Assembly (NCBI GenBank): GCA_019322805.1
Contig: JAHWIC010000018.1
Span: 1-28,544 of the forward strand
Origin: Candidatus Woesearchaeota archaeon
Lineage (GTDB): Archaea > Nanobdellota > Nanobdellia > Woesearchaeales > JAHWIC01
Reading direction: 5' to 3'
DNA length: 28,544 bases
This document shows, piece after piece, positions 1 to 5,976 of the stretch; position 1 is the first letter of the stretch; each line of letters starts with the position of its first letter. Below the pieces are notes generated by a model. That model ran no database searches. It was not told where the DNA came from and saw only the letters and a program-made list of their open reading frames with translations. The translations under genes and the position numbers were made by a program.

Positions 1-753
1 CAAACAGCAATAAAAGCGGCAAAAGAAGCTGGAATAATACTGATGAAGTATTATGGAAAAGGGATTAAAGGAAGGGTTAAATTTGAGGATAACCTTGTTT
101 CTAAAGCTGACTTAGAGGCTGAAAAGAAAATAATAAGCACAATCAAGTCAAGATATCCTAAGCATTCAATTCTTTCTGAAGAGTGCGGTGAGAAAAAAAC
201 CAGTTCAGGATATAAATGGCTTATAGACCCATTAGATGGCACGCATAACTATCTTTATGGTATACCCATATTTGGGACTTCAATCGCTTTACAAAAGGAT
301 AAAGAGATTATCCTAGGAGTTATCTATCTCCCTTATGATAATCAGCTTTTTGTTGCTGAGAAAGGAAAAGGGGCTTTCTTGAATAATAAAAGAATAAATG
401 TTTCTAAAACAAATAATCTAAAAAAGGCAATGATGCTTTATGATGGTGGCTTGCAGAGAGATAAGAAAATAAAGCTGAAGGCTCTAGACAAGCTGATTGA
501 TGCTGTTTTTAGGATAAGGGTCTTTGGTGCAGCCTGCTTTAATCTGTCTTCCATAGCTAAAGGTGGTGCTGATATCTATATGGAGCACTCAACAAATCCA
601 TGGGATGTTGCTGCTGGTTTGCTGATTATAGAAGAAGCAGGCGGGAAAGTGACTGCTCTTGATGGTAAGAAGCATGACATTTCTGAGAAGGGTTTCATAG
701 CTTCAAATAACAAATTACATAATCAGATTATGAAGATTATAAAGAAGCTCTAA
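1..753 (+). CDS. Inositol monophosphatase family protein (5' partial)
   Basis: The reading frame is open from the first base and its first codons (QTAIKAAKEAG) match the N-terminal helix of the family, so the true start lies before the window; the ATG at 43 is internal. Visible family motifs: the metal-binding EE in LSEECG, the metal-binding DPLDGTHN motif, and the C-terminal PWDVAAG motif followed by EEAGG. Members are Mg2+-dependent, Li+-sensitive phosphatases that remove phosphate from inositol-1-phosphate, fructose-1,6-bisphosphate or PAP; in archaea many are dual IMPase/FBPase enzymes, and the sequence alone does not settle the substrate. The stop codon (751-753) abuts the stop codon of the convergent gene at 754 with no intergenic base. 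Family assignment is firm, substrate unknown. Confidence 0.93.
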   Translation, partial: QTAIKAAKEAGIILMKYYGKGIKGRVKFEDNLVSKADLEAEKKIISTIKSRYPKHSILSEECGEKKTSSGYKWLIDPLDGTHNYLYGIPIFGTSIALQKDKEIILGVIYLPYDNQLFVAEKGKGAFLNNKRINVSKTNNLKKAMMLYDGGLQRDKKIKLKALDKLIDAVFRIRVFGAACFNLSSIAKGGADIYMEHSTNPWDVAAGLLIIEEAGGKVTALDGKKHDISEKGFIASNNKLHNQIMKIIKKL

Positions 754-1245
754 TTACCAGCGTCTTTTCTGGCTTTCTGAAGCCATTCTTTCAAGGTTTG
801 CAAGCCTTTGGTTTATAGTGTCTAAAGAAGCTCTTAAAGCATCTAATTTGCTTGATAAGATCTCAATATCCTTTGACATCGTTGTTTCTGTTGCAGACGG
901 CTGTATAGGCTGTATTGGTGCACCATAAGCTTGTTGTTGAGGCCATTGCTGTTGTGGCTGTCTTTGCCATCTTTGCTGGGGTGCCTGGCCTGTTCCAGGG
1001 CCACCGCCATAGCCAGGCTCTAATTCAGGCAAACCAGGCTCTATTCCTAGCTCTTGCTCTTTTCCAAGACCAAGCTGTTCAAAGCCAGCACCTGCTCCTT
1101 CACCAAAACCTGGCTCTTTTCCAGGACCCATGCCAGCTTCACCAAAACCACCAGGACCTTTAAAGCCGGATTCCTTGCCAAACTCACCTAATCCCGGCAA
1201 TTCTGGTTCTTTTCTCCAAAACGCAAGTTTACTGAACAAACCCAT
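754..1245 (-). CDS. Gly/Pro/Glu-rich low-complexity protein with C-terminal coiled coil
   Basis: 163 aa, not a recognised enzyme. It begins MGLFSKLAFWRKEPELPG, continues with about 65 residues of G, E, P and F in repeats such as GFGEGAG and GPGKEPGFG, then a Gln/Pro/Trp-rich stretch (PQQRWQRQPQQQWPQQQ), and ends in a roughly 45-residue heptad-like helix (ILSSKLDALRASLDTINQRL) likely to form a coiled coil. There is no signal peptide or membrane span. The start at 1245 has a GAGGTG Shine-Dalgarno sequence 6 nt upstream. It lies 12 nt downstream of the membrane-protein gene at 1258-1971, so they are co-transcribed; a role as soluble partner of that protein is inference. The disordered middle and C-terminal oligomerising helix suggest a scaffold. 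Confidence 0.75.
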   Translation of the reverse strand: MGLFSKLAFWRKEPELPGLGEFGKESGFKGPGGFGEAGMGPGKEPGFGEGAGAGFEQLGLGKEQELGIEPGLPELEPGYGGGPGTGQAPQQRWQRQPQQQWPQQQAYGAPIQPIQPSATETTMSKDIEILSSKLDALRASLDTINQRLANLERMASESQKRRW

Positions 1246-1257
1246 TTTAGCACCTCT

Positions 1258-1971
1258 TTAAGCAGGAATCTTTTCCTCCACTTTTGACATAACTCCTTGC
1301 ATAGTGTCTTTAAATACGCTGACAGGCAAATACCTCATAACCTTAAATACAGCGGTTTCTGGATAAAATATTATGTTGTCTTTTTTGTATTGCTCTATCA
1401 ATATTATTGGACCTATGTTCCCAAACATAACACCAAAAACAGCAGCCTTTAATTCAAGCTCATCCATTGTTGGCTCTTCGCCATATTCTTCTATGAATAA
1501 GCTTTTTGGCTCATCTGACTCTAAAACAGAGATAAGGAATTCTTTTGAGTATTCTTCTCCTAGATTAAATGTCTCTGCTTCTAACTCCCTTAATGCACCC
1601 AAATCAACAATAATCAGTTTATACTTATCCCCAAGTATAGCTTTGAGGTTATCTTCTTGCAGATAACCTGAGTAGCTATCCAGCTGTTCTTGTGTTATTA
1701 ATGTTGGATTTTCATCTTCTAAGGATATGATAATCGAACCCGCTAAAGCCTTATTTTCATCTTTTAAAAGCATTGTTTTCTCTTCATTTGGAAAATTCTC
1801 TCTGAGGTCCATAAAATCAGAGGCAATGAATGCTCCTCCTACTAACGATAAGACAATTATTATTGAGAATACAGAAAAGATGATTTTCATTATACCTTTA
1901 ACTACAGCAAATATAACAGCCAGTGCAATGAAAAACACAGCAGCTCCTATTACTAGTGGTATTAGCTCCAT
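1258..1971 (-). CDS. Membrane-anchored protein of unknown function, two N-terminal TM helices
   Basis: About 237 aa. Residues 1-25 and 28-52 (starting MELIPLVIGAAVFFIA) form two closely spaced hydrophobic helices with a Lys between them; the remaining ~185 residues are a soluble alpha/beta-looking domain rich in Glu, with beta-like segments (KYKLIIVDLG) and a hydrophobic stretch near IGPIILIEQY. The ATG at 1971 is preferred to the GTG at 1977 because the GGGGTGG Shine-Dalgarno-like sequence overlaps the GTG and is well placed for the ATG. A TATA box lies at 2006-2020. It is first in an operon with the low-complexity coiled-coil gene at 754-1245. I do not recognise the family and assign no function. 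Confidence 0.75.
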   Translation of the reverse strand: MELIPLVIGAAVFFIALAVIFAVVKGIMKIIFSVFSIIIVLSLVGGAFIASDFMDLRENFPNEEKTMLLKDENKALAGSIIISLEDENPTLITQEQLDSYSGYLQEDNLKAILGDKYKLIIVDLGALRELEAETFNLGEEYSKEFLISVLESDEPKSLFIEEYGEEPTMDELELKAAVFGVMFGNIGPIILIEQYKKDNIIFYPETAVFKVMRYLPVSVFKDTMQGVMSKVEEKIPA

Positions 1972-2005
1972 TTCCACCCCTTTTTATCAGTTAATTTTGT
2001 TTGTT

Positions 2006-2020
2006 GGTATTTAAATCTTT
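2006..2020 (-). promoter_or_regulatory. BRE/TATA promoter of the 1971-754 operon
   Basis: On the minus strand the sequence reads AAAGATTTAAATACC, an A-rich BRE followed by TTTAAATA. It lies about 35-45 nt before the ATG at 1971, giving a short leader that contains the GGGGTGG ribosome-binding site. Confidence 0.6.
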
Positions 2021-2060
2021 TTGTTAAATATAGAGAGTAATCGACTACGTCTTTGATTCT

Positions 2061-2166
2061 GAAAAAATCCATCCATTCTTGGCGGCAGACGGACAACTTC
2101 GTTGTCCTACCGACCACCCCGTAAGGGACAACCCCCGGTCGGTCTGCGCCATGAATGGATTTTTTC
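2061..2166. repeat. GC-rich nested palindromic element (three-way-junction-like fold)
   Basis: The ends form a perfect 12-bp inverted repeat: GAAAAAATCCAT at 2061-2072 against ATGGATTTTTTC at 2155-2166. The stem continues inward as TGGCG(G)CAGAC against GTCTGCGCCA with one bulged G. Inside are two hairpins: GGACAAC-TTC-GTTGTCC (2091-2107), and ACCGACC (2109-2115) with GGTCGGT (2137-2143) around a C/A/G-rich loop. It is clearly more GC-rich than the flanks and lies between two minus-strand genes, just after the glycosylase stop codon, so it may end that transcript, act as a processed RNA, or be a dispersed REP/MITE-like element. No ORF is supported in it. Confidence 0.7.
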
Positions 2167-2829
2167 TTAACTATAGGAACACAACTTCTTGAGGGGGCAT
2201 TCCTTGCAAATTGGCTTTGTTTTGCAGTGGTTTTTTCCTAGCTCTACTAATAAAGCATGATATTCATTGAATAGTTTGGTTTTCTTAGGTAAACTCTTAT
2301 GGAATAGTTCTTGTAATCTGTCGTAAGAGCATTTTCCATCGCATAAGCCGAGCCTTGAAAAAATTCTTTTAGAGTAAGCATCAACAACAAAACTTGGTTT
2401 TCCTAGAGCATAAAGCAGGATAGAATCAGCTGTTTCCGGGCCAATTCCTTTTACATTAAGCAGCTCTTCCCTGGTTGGATTCTTATTTTTAGAGTAGAAA
2501 TCAGCAATAAGTTTAAGGCGTTCAGCCTTTTGGTTAAAGTAACCAGAGGGTTTAATCAGTGATGCAAGTCTTTTTTTATTAATTTTTTTAATTTTATTGA
2601 TTTCTAATAATTGATTTTTATTTAAATTGAAGATTGCTTTCTCGACGTTCTTCCAGTTAGTATTTTGCGTTAGAATAGCTCCAATTATTATCTCAAACCT
2701 TTCTTTGTCATTCTTAGGAGCTTTACCATGGTGCTTTGGATGAAGCTCGTCCTCTAGAGTAGTTGGCCACCATCCTTGCTTTCCAAAGGATTTGTAGAGT
2801 ATTGAGTAGATTTGGTGAATTTTGTTCAT
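2167..2829 (-). CDS. HhH-GPD DNA glycosylase, endonuclease III superfamily (COG2231/MagIII-like)
   Basis: 220 aa. The N-terminal WWP motif (res 20-22) and GAILTQNTNWKNVEKA (50-65) are typical of the COG2231 branch related to H. pylori 3-methyladenine glycosylase MagIII. The helix-hairpin-helix is VKGIGPETADSILL (126-139), followed by the catalytic Asp of the GPD loop, D150 in SFVVDAYSKR. Four cysteines, C202-x5-C208-x2-C211-x5-C217, form the 4Fe-4S site. Where endonuclease III has its catalytic Lys (GxGxKTA) this protein has Glu (E132, GPETAD), so by family knowledge it should be a monofunctional base-excision glycosylase without strong lyase activity; the damaged base is not predictable. It acts in the cytosol on DNA. 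A TATA-like ATAAATAG about 25 nt upstream, in the end of the preceding gene, suggests its own near-leaderless promoter. Confidence 0.9.
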   Translation of the reverse strand: MNKIHQIYSILYKSFGKQGWWPTTLEDELHPKHHGKAPKNDKERFEIIIGAILTQNTNWKNVEKAIFNLNKNQLLEINKIKKINKKRLASLIKPSGYFNQKAERLKLIADFYSKNKNPTREELLNVKGIGPETADSILLYALGKPSFVVDAYSKRIFSRLGLCDGKCSYDRLQELFHKSLPKKTKLFNEYHALLVELGKNHCKTKPICKECPLKKLCSYS

Positions 2830-2855
2830 GAGAAATATAAGAAAAATAGTACTAT

Positions 2856-3653
2856 TTATGCTTTTTGGGTGTTTGCTTGGTAAAGTTTTTCTAAAGAAGC
2901 CACAATATGCTTAATGTAAGTGTTCTTTCCATAAGGTCCTGTTCTCCTATTGCCTGGTTTGCTTTCATCATAGCATGGGTCAGGAATATCTCTTTTAGGA
3001 ACATCCAGCAGTTTCATAATCTCGTCTTTTACTCCCTGGCTTAGAGATTTTATCCTTTTTATCAAATCTCCTCTTTCAGTTGGGAAATGACTGCATCCTC
3101 TTTCAGCCATAGTCTGCATGACATGTCTTCTGCTATAACCATAACCAACTAGCATTGAAACAACCTTTTCAGGCTCCATCTTTTTCAGTTCTTCTCTGGA
3201 TAGAGGTTTAGTTTTCCCTTCTGGAACAATCCCTTCTATCAGCATTGTTAAACCACTGTAAAAGCCAAATATTTCAGAGGTATTCATTGTAGCTAACATT
3301 TCATGAGGAGCTCCATATTCACCTGGCTTCCAATCTTTATCCTCAATATTTCCCTCTGCATAGTATATGCCAGAAGATATCTGCCTTAAAGCTTCATAAT
3401 TCTTGTCAGATTTTCCTGCCTTAGACCTGAAACAAGACATGTCTTTTTTATCAGCCCCATAAGCTTTCCCATTATCATGGTAAATAACAACCCCTTCTTT
3501 AGAACTAATTCTTCCTTCTTCAAATGTTATATCTTCAAGCGAAGGCTGTTCAACCCCTCTTGAAACTAATTCTTCTATAGCTCTTGTTCTAAGGCCTGAA
3601 TGGCTAAGAATTTCAGTTACAGCTGACATTTTAGAATAAACTTCCTTGAACAT
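2856..3653 (-). CDS. Uncharacterised soluble protein, second gene of a two-gene cassette
   Basis: About 265 aa with no signal peptide or membrane segment and no motif I can name. The sequence is predicted mixed helical (ILSHSGLRTRAIEELVSRG; EPEKVVSMLVGYGYSRRHVM) with a Cys/His-containing loop, RGCSHFPTERGD, and a C-terminal IKHIVASLEKLYQ helix. It overlaps the end of the upstream 309-aa gene, so the two are translationally coupled. The start is uncertain: ATG at 3653 overlaps the upstream gene by 23 nt, while ATG at 3629 begins 1 nt after its TAA and has AAGGAAG upstream. Functional pairing with the 3631-4560 product is inferred from the overlap alone. Confidence 0.7.
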   Translation of the reverse strand: MFKEVYSKMSAVTEILSHSGLRTRAIEELVSRGVEQPSLEDITFEEGRISSKEGVVIYHDNGKAYGADKKDMSCFRSKAGKSDKNYEALRQISSGIYYAEGNIEDKDWKPGEYGAPHEMLATMNTSEIFGFYSGLTMLIEGIVPEGKTKPLSREELKKMEPEKVVSMLVGYGYSRRHVMQTMAERGCSHFPTERGDLIKRIKSLSQGVKDEIMKLLDVPKRDIPDPCYDESKPGNRRTGPYGKNTYIKHIVASLEKLYQANTQKA

Positions 3654-4560
3654 CACTCAAAAGGCTTTTTTGCTGTAGCTCTTGGTCTACAAAATAAGCA
3701 AGACCAACCCTATCGTTTAGTTTTGGATGCGCACCTTTTATCCCAACTCTGAATGTGTTTGGAGCAAACTCTTTTCCTGCAAGTGAGAAAGTAGTCTCTT
3801 TCCTCATCTCGCCGCCTAAGTTTCCACCAATGCTCGTCATTGCGCCTTCCTCAAGCTCATAATAATTAAGAGGCAATCCAGTTCTTGTTAGCATATCAGC
3901 TACAAAGCTGCCTTTTCCTGTAGCCCAATTATCTGGGTTTCCTGTTAGGACTGTTGCAACATACACCTTCCCATTTCTGTGGGCTGTGCTTCTTCCAGTT
4001 CCTAACGCAGGTGTTCTTCCGTCACTTCTTATAACATATTTTTCTTCGCCGTTCTTTGGACCACCTTTAAAGCAAGATTCTACTACATTCCAATAATCCC
4101 TAGAATTAGGAACACTATCAAAAACAAGAACAATATAATCAATAGGAGCTTTTCCTTCTCCTCTTTGTCTCGCATAAACAACATCAAATCCAGTATCTAG
4201 CGATGTTCGAGGTTCAGGAGACCGGGACCACTCAGGCGTATCAAATTCTCTAAACAAGCGGCCTCTTCCAACATCATACATATCTCCAGAATCCCTTAGT
4301 ACAGCTTCGATACCAATCCTGCCGATTTCTGCATTAGCCCTTCTTTCTGCACCATTTTTCACTTCTTCTTTTAAAAAGAAATGGTCCCTTCTGCTTGCCA
4401 GGTGAGTTTCAGTGCCAGACCTTATCAAAACCGATTTGCCAGGATATACTGGAGAATAATAAGTATGTTCTTCTTTTAATTTATCCCTTAGCCTTATGGC
4501 TTCATCGCCTGTTGTAGGCGTACCTTTCTCAGGATCGTCTCTTAATGCCCATAAAGTCAT
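3631..4560 (-). CDS. Uncharacterised soluble protein, first gene of a two-gene cassette
   Basis: About 309 aa, beginning MTLWALRDDPEKGTPTTGDE. I prefer the ATG at 4560 because the upstream TTG at 4590 lies only a few bases from the TATA box (4596-4603), and GGGGGA precedes the ATG. No signal peptide or TM helix. Features: an Arg/Glu-rich N-terminal part (THLASRRDHFFLKEEV; AERRANAEIG), a central region with strand-like DYIVLVFDSVPNSRDYWNVV, and a C-terminal half rich in Gly, Thr and Arg (GTGRSTAHRNGKVYVATV; SIGGNLGGEMRKET). None of this matches a family I recognise. It forms an overlapping pair with the 2856-3653 gene under its own promoter, which argues for a joint function that remains unknown. 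Confidence 0.72.
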   Translation of the reverse strand: MTLWALRDDPEKGTPTTGDEAIRLRDKLKEEHTYYSPVYPGKSVLIRSGTETHLASRRDHFFLKEEVKNGAERRANAEIGRIGIEAVLRDSGDMYDVGRGRLFREFDTPEWSRSPEPRTSLDTGFDVVYARQRGEGKAPIDYIVLVFDSVPNSRDYWNVVESCFKGGPKNGEEKYVIRSDGRTPALGTGRSTAHRNGKVYVATVLTGNPDNWATGKGSFVADMLTRTGLPLNYYELEEGAMTSIGGNLGGEMRKETTFSLAGKEFAPNTFRVGIKGAHPKLNDRVGLAYFVDQELQQKSLLSDVQGSLF

Positions 4561-4591
4561 AGATTTTCCCCCAATAATACACGGAAACAAC

Positions 4592-4610
4592 TACTATATA
4601 AATCTTTCGG
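4592..4610 (-). promoter_or_regulatory. BRE/TATA promoter of the 4560-2856 gene pair
   Basis: Minus strand reads CCGAAAGATTTATATAGTA: BRE-like CGAAAGA directly followed by TTTATATA, about 40 nt before the chosen ATG at 4560. Confidence 0.65.
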
Positions 4611-4635
4611 TTTTGTAACTACTATTTAGTAACAA

Positions 4636-5016
4636 TTAAGAAATAAGCACTGCATTAACAGTGCCGTCTTGGCCAGGCCTTGAGGTAATCCTTGCTTTGC
4701 CTTTATCAGTCTCAACAACGCAGCCTTTAGTAATTATATTTCTTCTGATAAAATGCCTGTTTGCAGGGTTGTCTGATATAGTTTTTATCTTTACTTTTTC
4801 ATACTTCTTAGCTTTAGGGTCAAATAAGTTTGCGGTATCTGTGCTTAGAAGCCTTACTTTTTTATTGCCGCCCATTGTCCTTACTATCTGGACTCTTCTT
4901 GTCTCAACCTTTGTCAAAGATGGCAATCTGCCTAATTCATACTGCCTTCGCTTCTTATAAGCCTTATATCTAGCTCCAGTTTCCTTTCTTTTTGGTCTAG
5001 ATTGTTCAACTACCAT
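4636..5016 (-). CDS. rps8e: 30S ribosomal protein S8e
   Basis: 126 aa, the usual length for the archaeal protein. The N-terminus has the diagnostic RPKRKETGARYKAYKKRR (res 7-24), followed by KKRRQYELGRLPSLTK; the body holds the family's VRTMGGNKKVRLL segment and the DNPANRHFIRRNIITKGCVVET region, ending in a TSRPGQDGTVNAVLI stretch close to the usual C-terminus. It binds the small ribosomal subunit and is restricted to archaea and eukaryotes. The gene is divergent from lsm with about 100 bp between them; a TTTAAATA-type box sits roughly 25 nt upstream of its ATG, so the mRNA is probably nearly leaderless. Assignment is firm. Confidence 0.97.
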   Translation of the reverse strand: MVVEQSRPKRKETGARYKAYKKRRQYELGRLPSLTKVETRRVQIVRTMGGNKKVRLLSTDTANLFDPKAKKYEKVKIKTISDNPANRHFIRRNIITKGCVVETDKGKARITSRPGQDGTVNAVLIS

Positions 5017-5114
5017 ATCGTGAAGGAATTATAGGCTATTTAAAAAACTTTCCTATATACAAACATTTAAATATAAACCTATTATCCTTATATATAATAA
5101 AAGGGGGTTTTAAT
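5017..5114. promoter_or_regulatory. Divergent promoter region between rps8e and lsm
   Basis: Toward rps8e the minus strand shows GTTTTTTAAATAGCC at about 5035-5049. Toward lsm the plus strand shows CATTTAAATATAAACC at about 5064-5079. Just before the lsm ATG is AAAAGGGGGTTTTAAT, whose G-run may serve as ribosome-binding site. No gene lies in the interval. Confidence 0.6.
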
Positions 5115-5342
5115 ATGGTAGAAGCTTCAAGACCTTTAGACGCGCTTAACAGAGCACGAGACAAAAGAGTAATAGTAGACCTTAAGAATGGAAGGCAGTA
5201 TATTGGAAACCTTAAGGCATTTGACATACATATAAACGTAGTTTTAGAGAATGCTGAAGAGCATGAAGCAGGGGAACTAAAGCGCAAATTAGGGGTTGTT
5301 TTCATAAGAGGAGATACAATAACAATTATTTCACCTGAGTAA
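5115..5342 (+). CDS. Sm-like archaeal protein (LSm)
   Basis: 75 aa, full length for an SmAP. Sm1 motif spans about res 19-48 (VIVDLKNGRQYIGNLKAFDI then HINVVLENA) with the characteristic G in YIGNLKAFD and the N of MNxVL-type (here INVVLENA). Sm2 is GVVFIRGDTITIIS (res 60-73) with the invariant RGD/RGxxI core. Archaeal LSm proteins form heptameric rings that bind U-rich RNA and associate with RNase P and small RNAs. The gene is directly followed by L37e (21 nt gap), the conserved archaeal pair, so both are co-transcribed from the promoter in the rps8e-lsm spacer. Confidence 0.96.
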   Translation: MVEASRPLDALNRARDKRVIVDLKNGRQYIGNLKAFDIHINVVLENAEEHEAGELKRKLGVVFIRGDTITIISPE

Positions 5343-5363
5343 AACTGTTTCTAGTGAGCAAAG

Positions 5364-5528
5364 ATGGGAAAAGGAACTGCAGCTATGGGCAAGAAGAGCG
5401 GCAAGAAGAACATGATTCATTGCCGCAGATGTGGAAAAAGGACTTATCATATAAGGAAGAAGAAGTGCAGCTCCTGCGGTTTTGGAAAGTCAAAAAGACT
5501 TCGTTCTTATACTTGGCAGAAGAAGTAA
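5364..5528 (+). CDS. rpl37e: 50S ribosomal protein L37e
   Basis: 54 aa, read by hand because it is short. It starts MGKGTAAMGKKSGKKNMIHC and contains a C2-C2 zinc ribbon: C20-x2-C23 (HCRRCGKRTYH) and C35-x2-C38 (KKCSSCGFGKS), followed by the conserved KRLRSYTWQKK tail. These are hallmark features of L37e, a large-subunit zinc-ribbon protein of archaea and eukaryotes. The ATG at 5364 fits the family N-terminus (MGKGT). It follows lsm by 21 nt, the classical archaeal lsm-rpl37e operon. Length and motifs are complete, with no sign of truncation. Confidence 0.96.
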   Translation: MGKGTAAMGKKSGKKNMIHCRRCGKRTYHIRKKKCSSCGFGKSKRLRSYTWQKK

Positions 5529-5594
5529 AGGGAAAGTTAATTCTCCCACCCATCCGACCCCATCCAGCCACCTATATTTTAGGCAATTATTCGA

Positions 5595-5608
5595 TAGATT
5601 TTTAAATA
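5595..5608 (+). promoter_or_regulatory. BRE/TATA promoter of the tRNA-Leu gene
   Basis: TAGATTTTTAAATA, preceded by TTCGA, centred about 27 nt upstream of the first tRNA base at 5632. The CGATAGATTT core recurs in the promoter of the 8977 gene. Confidence 0.65.
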
Positions 5609-5651
5609 AATAATCTGTTCTTCCTGTTTATGCGGGGATGCCGGAGACCTG

Positions 5652-5684
5652 CCGAGCTTTTTGCGAGGCTCGCTCGCCGCAATG
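5652..5684 (+). other. 33-nt D-loop insertion in tRNA-Leu (probable intron)
   Basis: Removing these bases restores GAGACCTG+GCCAAA, a standard leucine D-loop with the GG pair. Because TG is repeated at both ends, the exact boundary can slide by up to two bases. The insert can form CGAGC/GCTCG or GCGAG/CTCGC hairpins, but I found no canonical bulge-helix-bulge, so its removal mechanism is less clear than for the T-loop intron. Confidence 0.7.
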
Positions 5685-5737
5685 GCCAAACGGGTATGGC
5701 TTAGGACCATATGGCTTAGTGCCTACAGGGGTTCGAA

Positions 5738-5766
5738 ACAATCGGTTGAATAACCGGTTACGAAAG
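5738..5766 (+). other. 29-nt T-loop intron in tRNA-Leu with bulge-helix-bulge motif
   Basis: The T-stem AGGGG/CCTCT is the outer helix; TTCG (5732-5735) pairs with CGAA (5761-5764) as a 4-bp central helix; the 3-nt bulges are AAA (5736-5738) and AGT (5765-5767); an inner helix AATCGGTT/AACCGGTT (5740-5747 with 5752-5759, one G-U) closes on GAAT. Cutting each bulge after its second base removes 5738-5766 and leaves TTCGAAT, position 59/60. Cutting after the first base of each bulge would give TTCGAGT instead. Confidence 0.85.
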
Positions 5767-5846
5767 TCCTCTTCCCCGCATTTTAATTTCTTTGGAATCA
5801 TTATAAAAAATCAAAAGAAAAATTATCAATAGTTGAAAAATAAATC

Positions 5847-5949
5847 TGATTTTTGCTTTCTTCTCTTCTTTAAAGCAAAAATCATCCGCTGTCTTAAAGT
5901 AAATAAAGCGGATGAAAATTCCCTTACAGTGGTTCTGAGAGGAATTTTC
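5847..5949. repeat. Three consecutive hairpins in the tRNA-VWA intergenic region
   Basis: TGATTTTTGCTTT (5847-5859) pairs perfectly with AAAGCAAAAATCA (5872-5884). CATCCGCT (5883-5890) pairs with AGCGGATG (5907-5914). GAAAATTCC (5914-5922) pairs with GGAATTTTC (5941-5949). Each arm abuts or shares a base or two with the next. The 5781-6055 interval contains no supported gene; these stems could end the tRNA transcript (plus) and the VWA operon (minus), or form a structured RNA. Confidence 0.65.
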
Positions 5950-5976
5950 AGAATTATTAATTGTTTTAAACTTTAA

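Larger units (their letters stand above)
5632..5780 (+). tRNA. tRNA-Leu (anticodon UAG) with insertions in the D-loop and T-loop
   Basis: Folded by hand. Acceptor GCGGGGA (5632-5638) pairs with TCCCCGC (5773-5779); discriminator A5780, no encoded CCA. D-stem CCG (5641-5643)/CGG (5691-5693). Anticodon stem TATGG (5695-5699)/CCATA (5707-5711) with loop CTTAGGA, anticodon TAG at 5702-5704, decoding CUA/CUN. A type-II variable arm with GGC/GCC stem (5713-5723) and A73 fit leucine. T-stem AGGGG (5727-5731)/CCTCT (5768-5772). The gene is 149 nt, whereas the cloverleaf needs about 87: the excess is a 33-nt insertion in the D-loop and a 29-nt insertion in the T-loop. The anticodon loop, the usual intron site, is uninterrupted. 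Splicing at the T-loop yields TTCGAAT, the consensus T-loop. Confidence 0.93.

Noticed and set aside
915..1163. Plus-strand frame of 82 codons opposite the Gly/Pro/Glu-rich gene
   Set aside because: Arises from the repetitive codons of the real gene; no start signal.
5036..5305. Minus-strand frame opposite lsm
   Set aside because: Shadow of the conserved lsm gene; no start signal or family.
5354..5605. 83-codon plus-strand frame overlapping L37e
   Set aside because: It is the wrong frame: the L37e frame starting at 5364 carries the zinc ribbon and the complete family sequence.
5638..5832. Open frame of 64 codons on the plus strand
   Set aside because: It lies across the tRNA-Leu gene and its insertions; composition follows the tRNA, and there is no ribosome-binding site.
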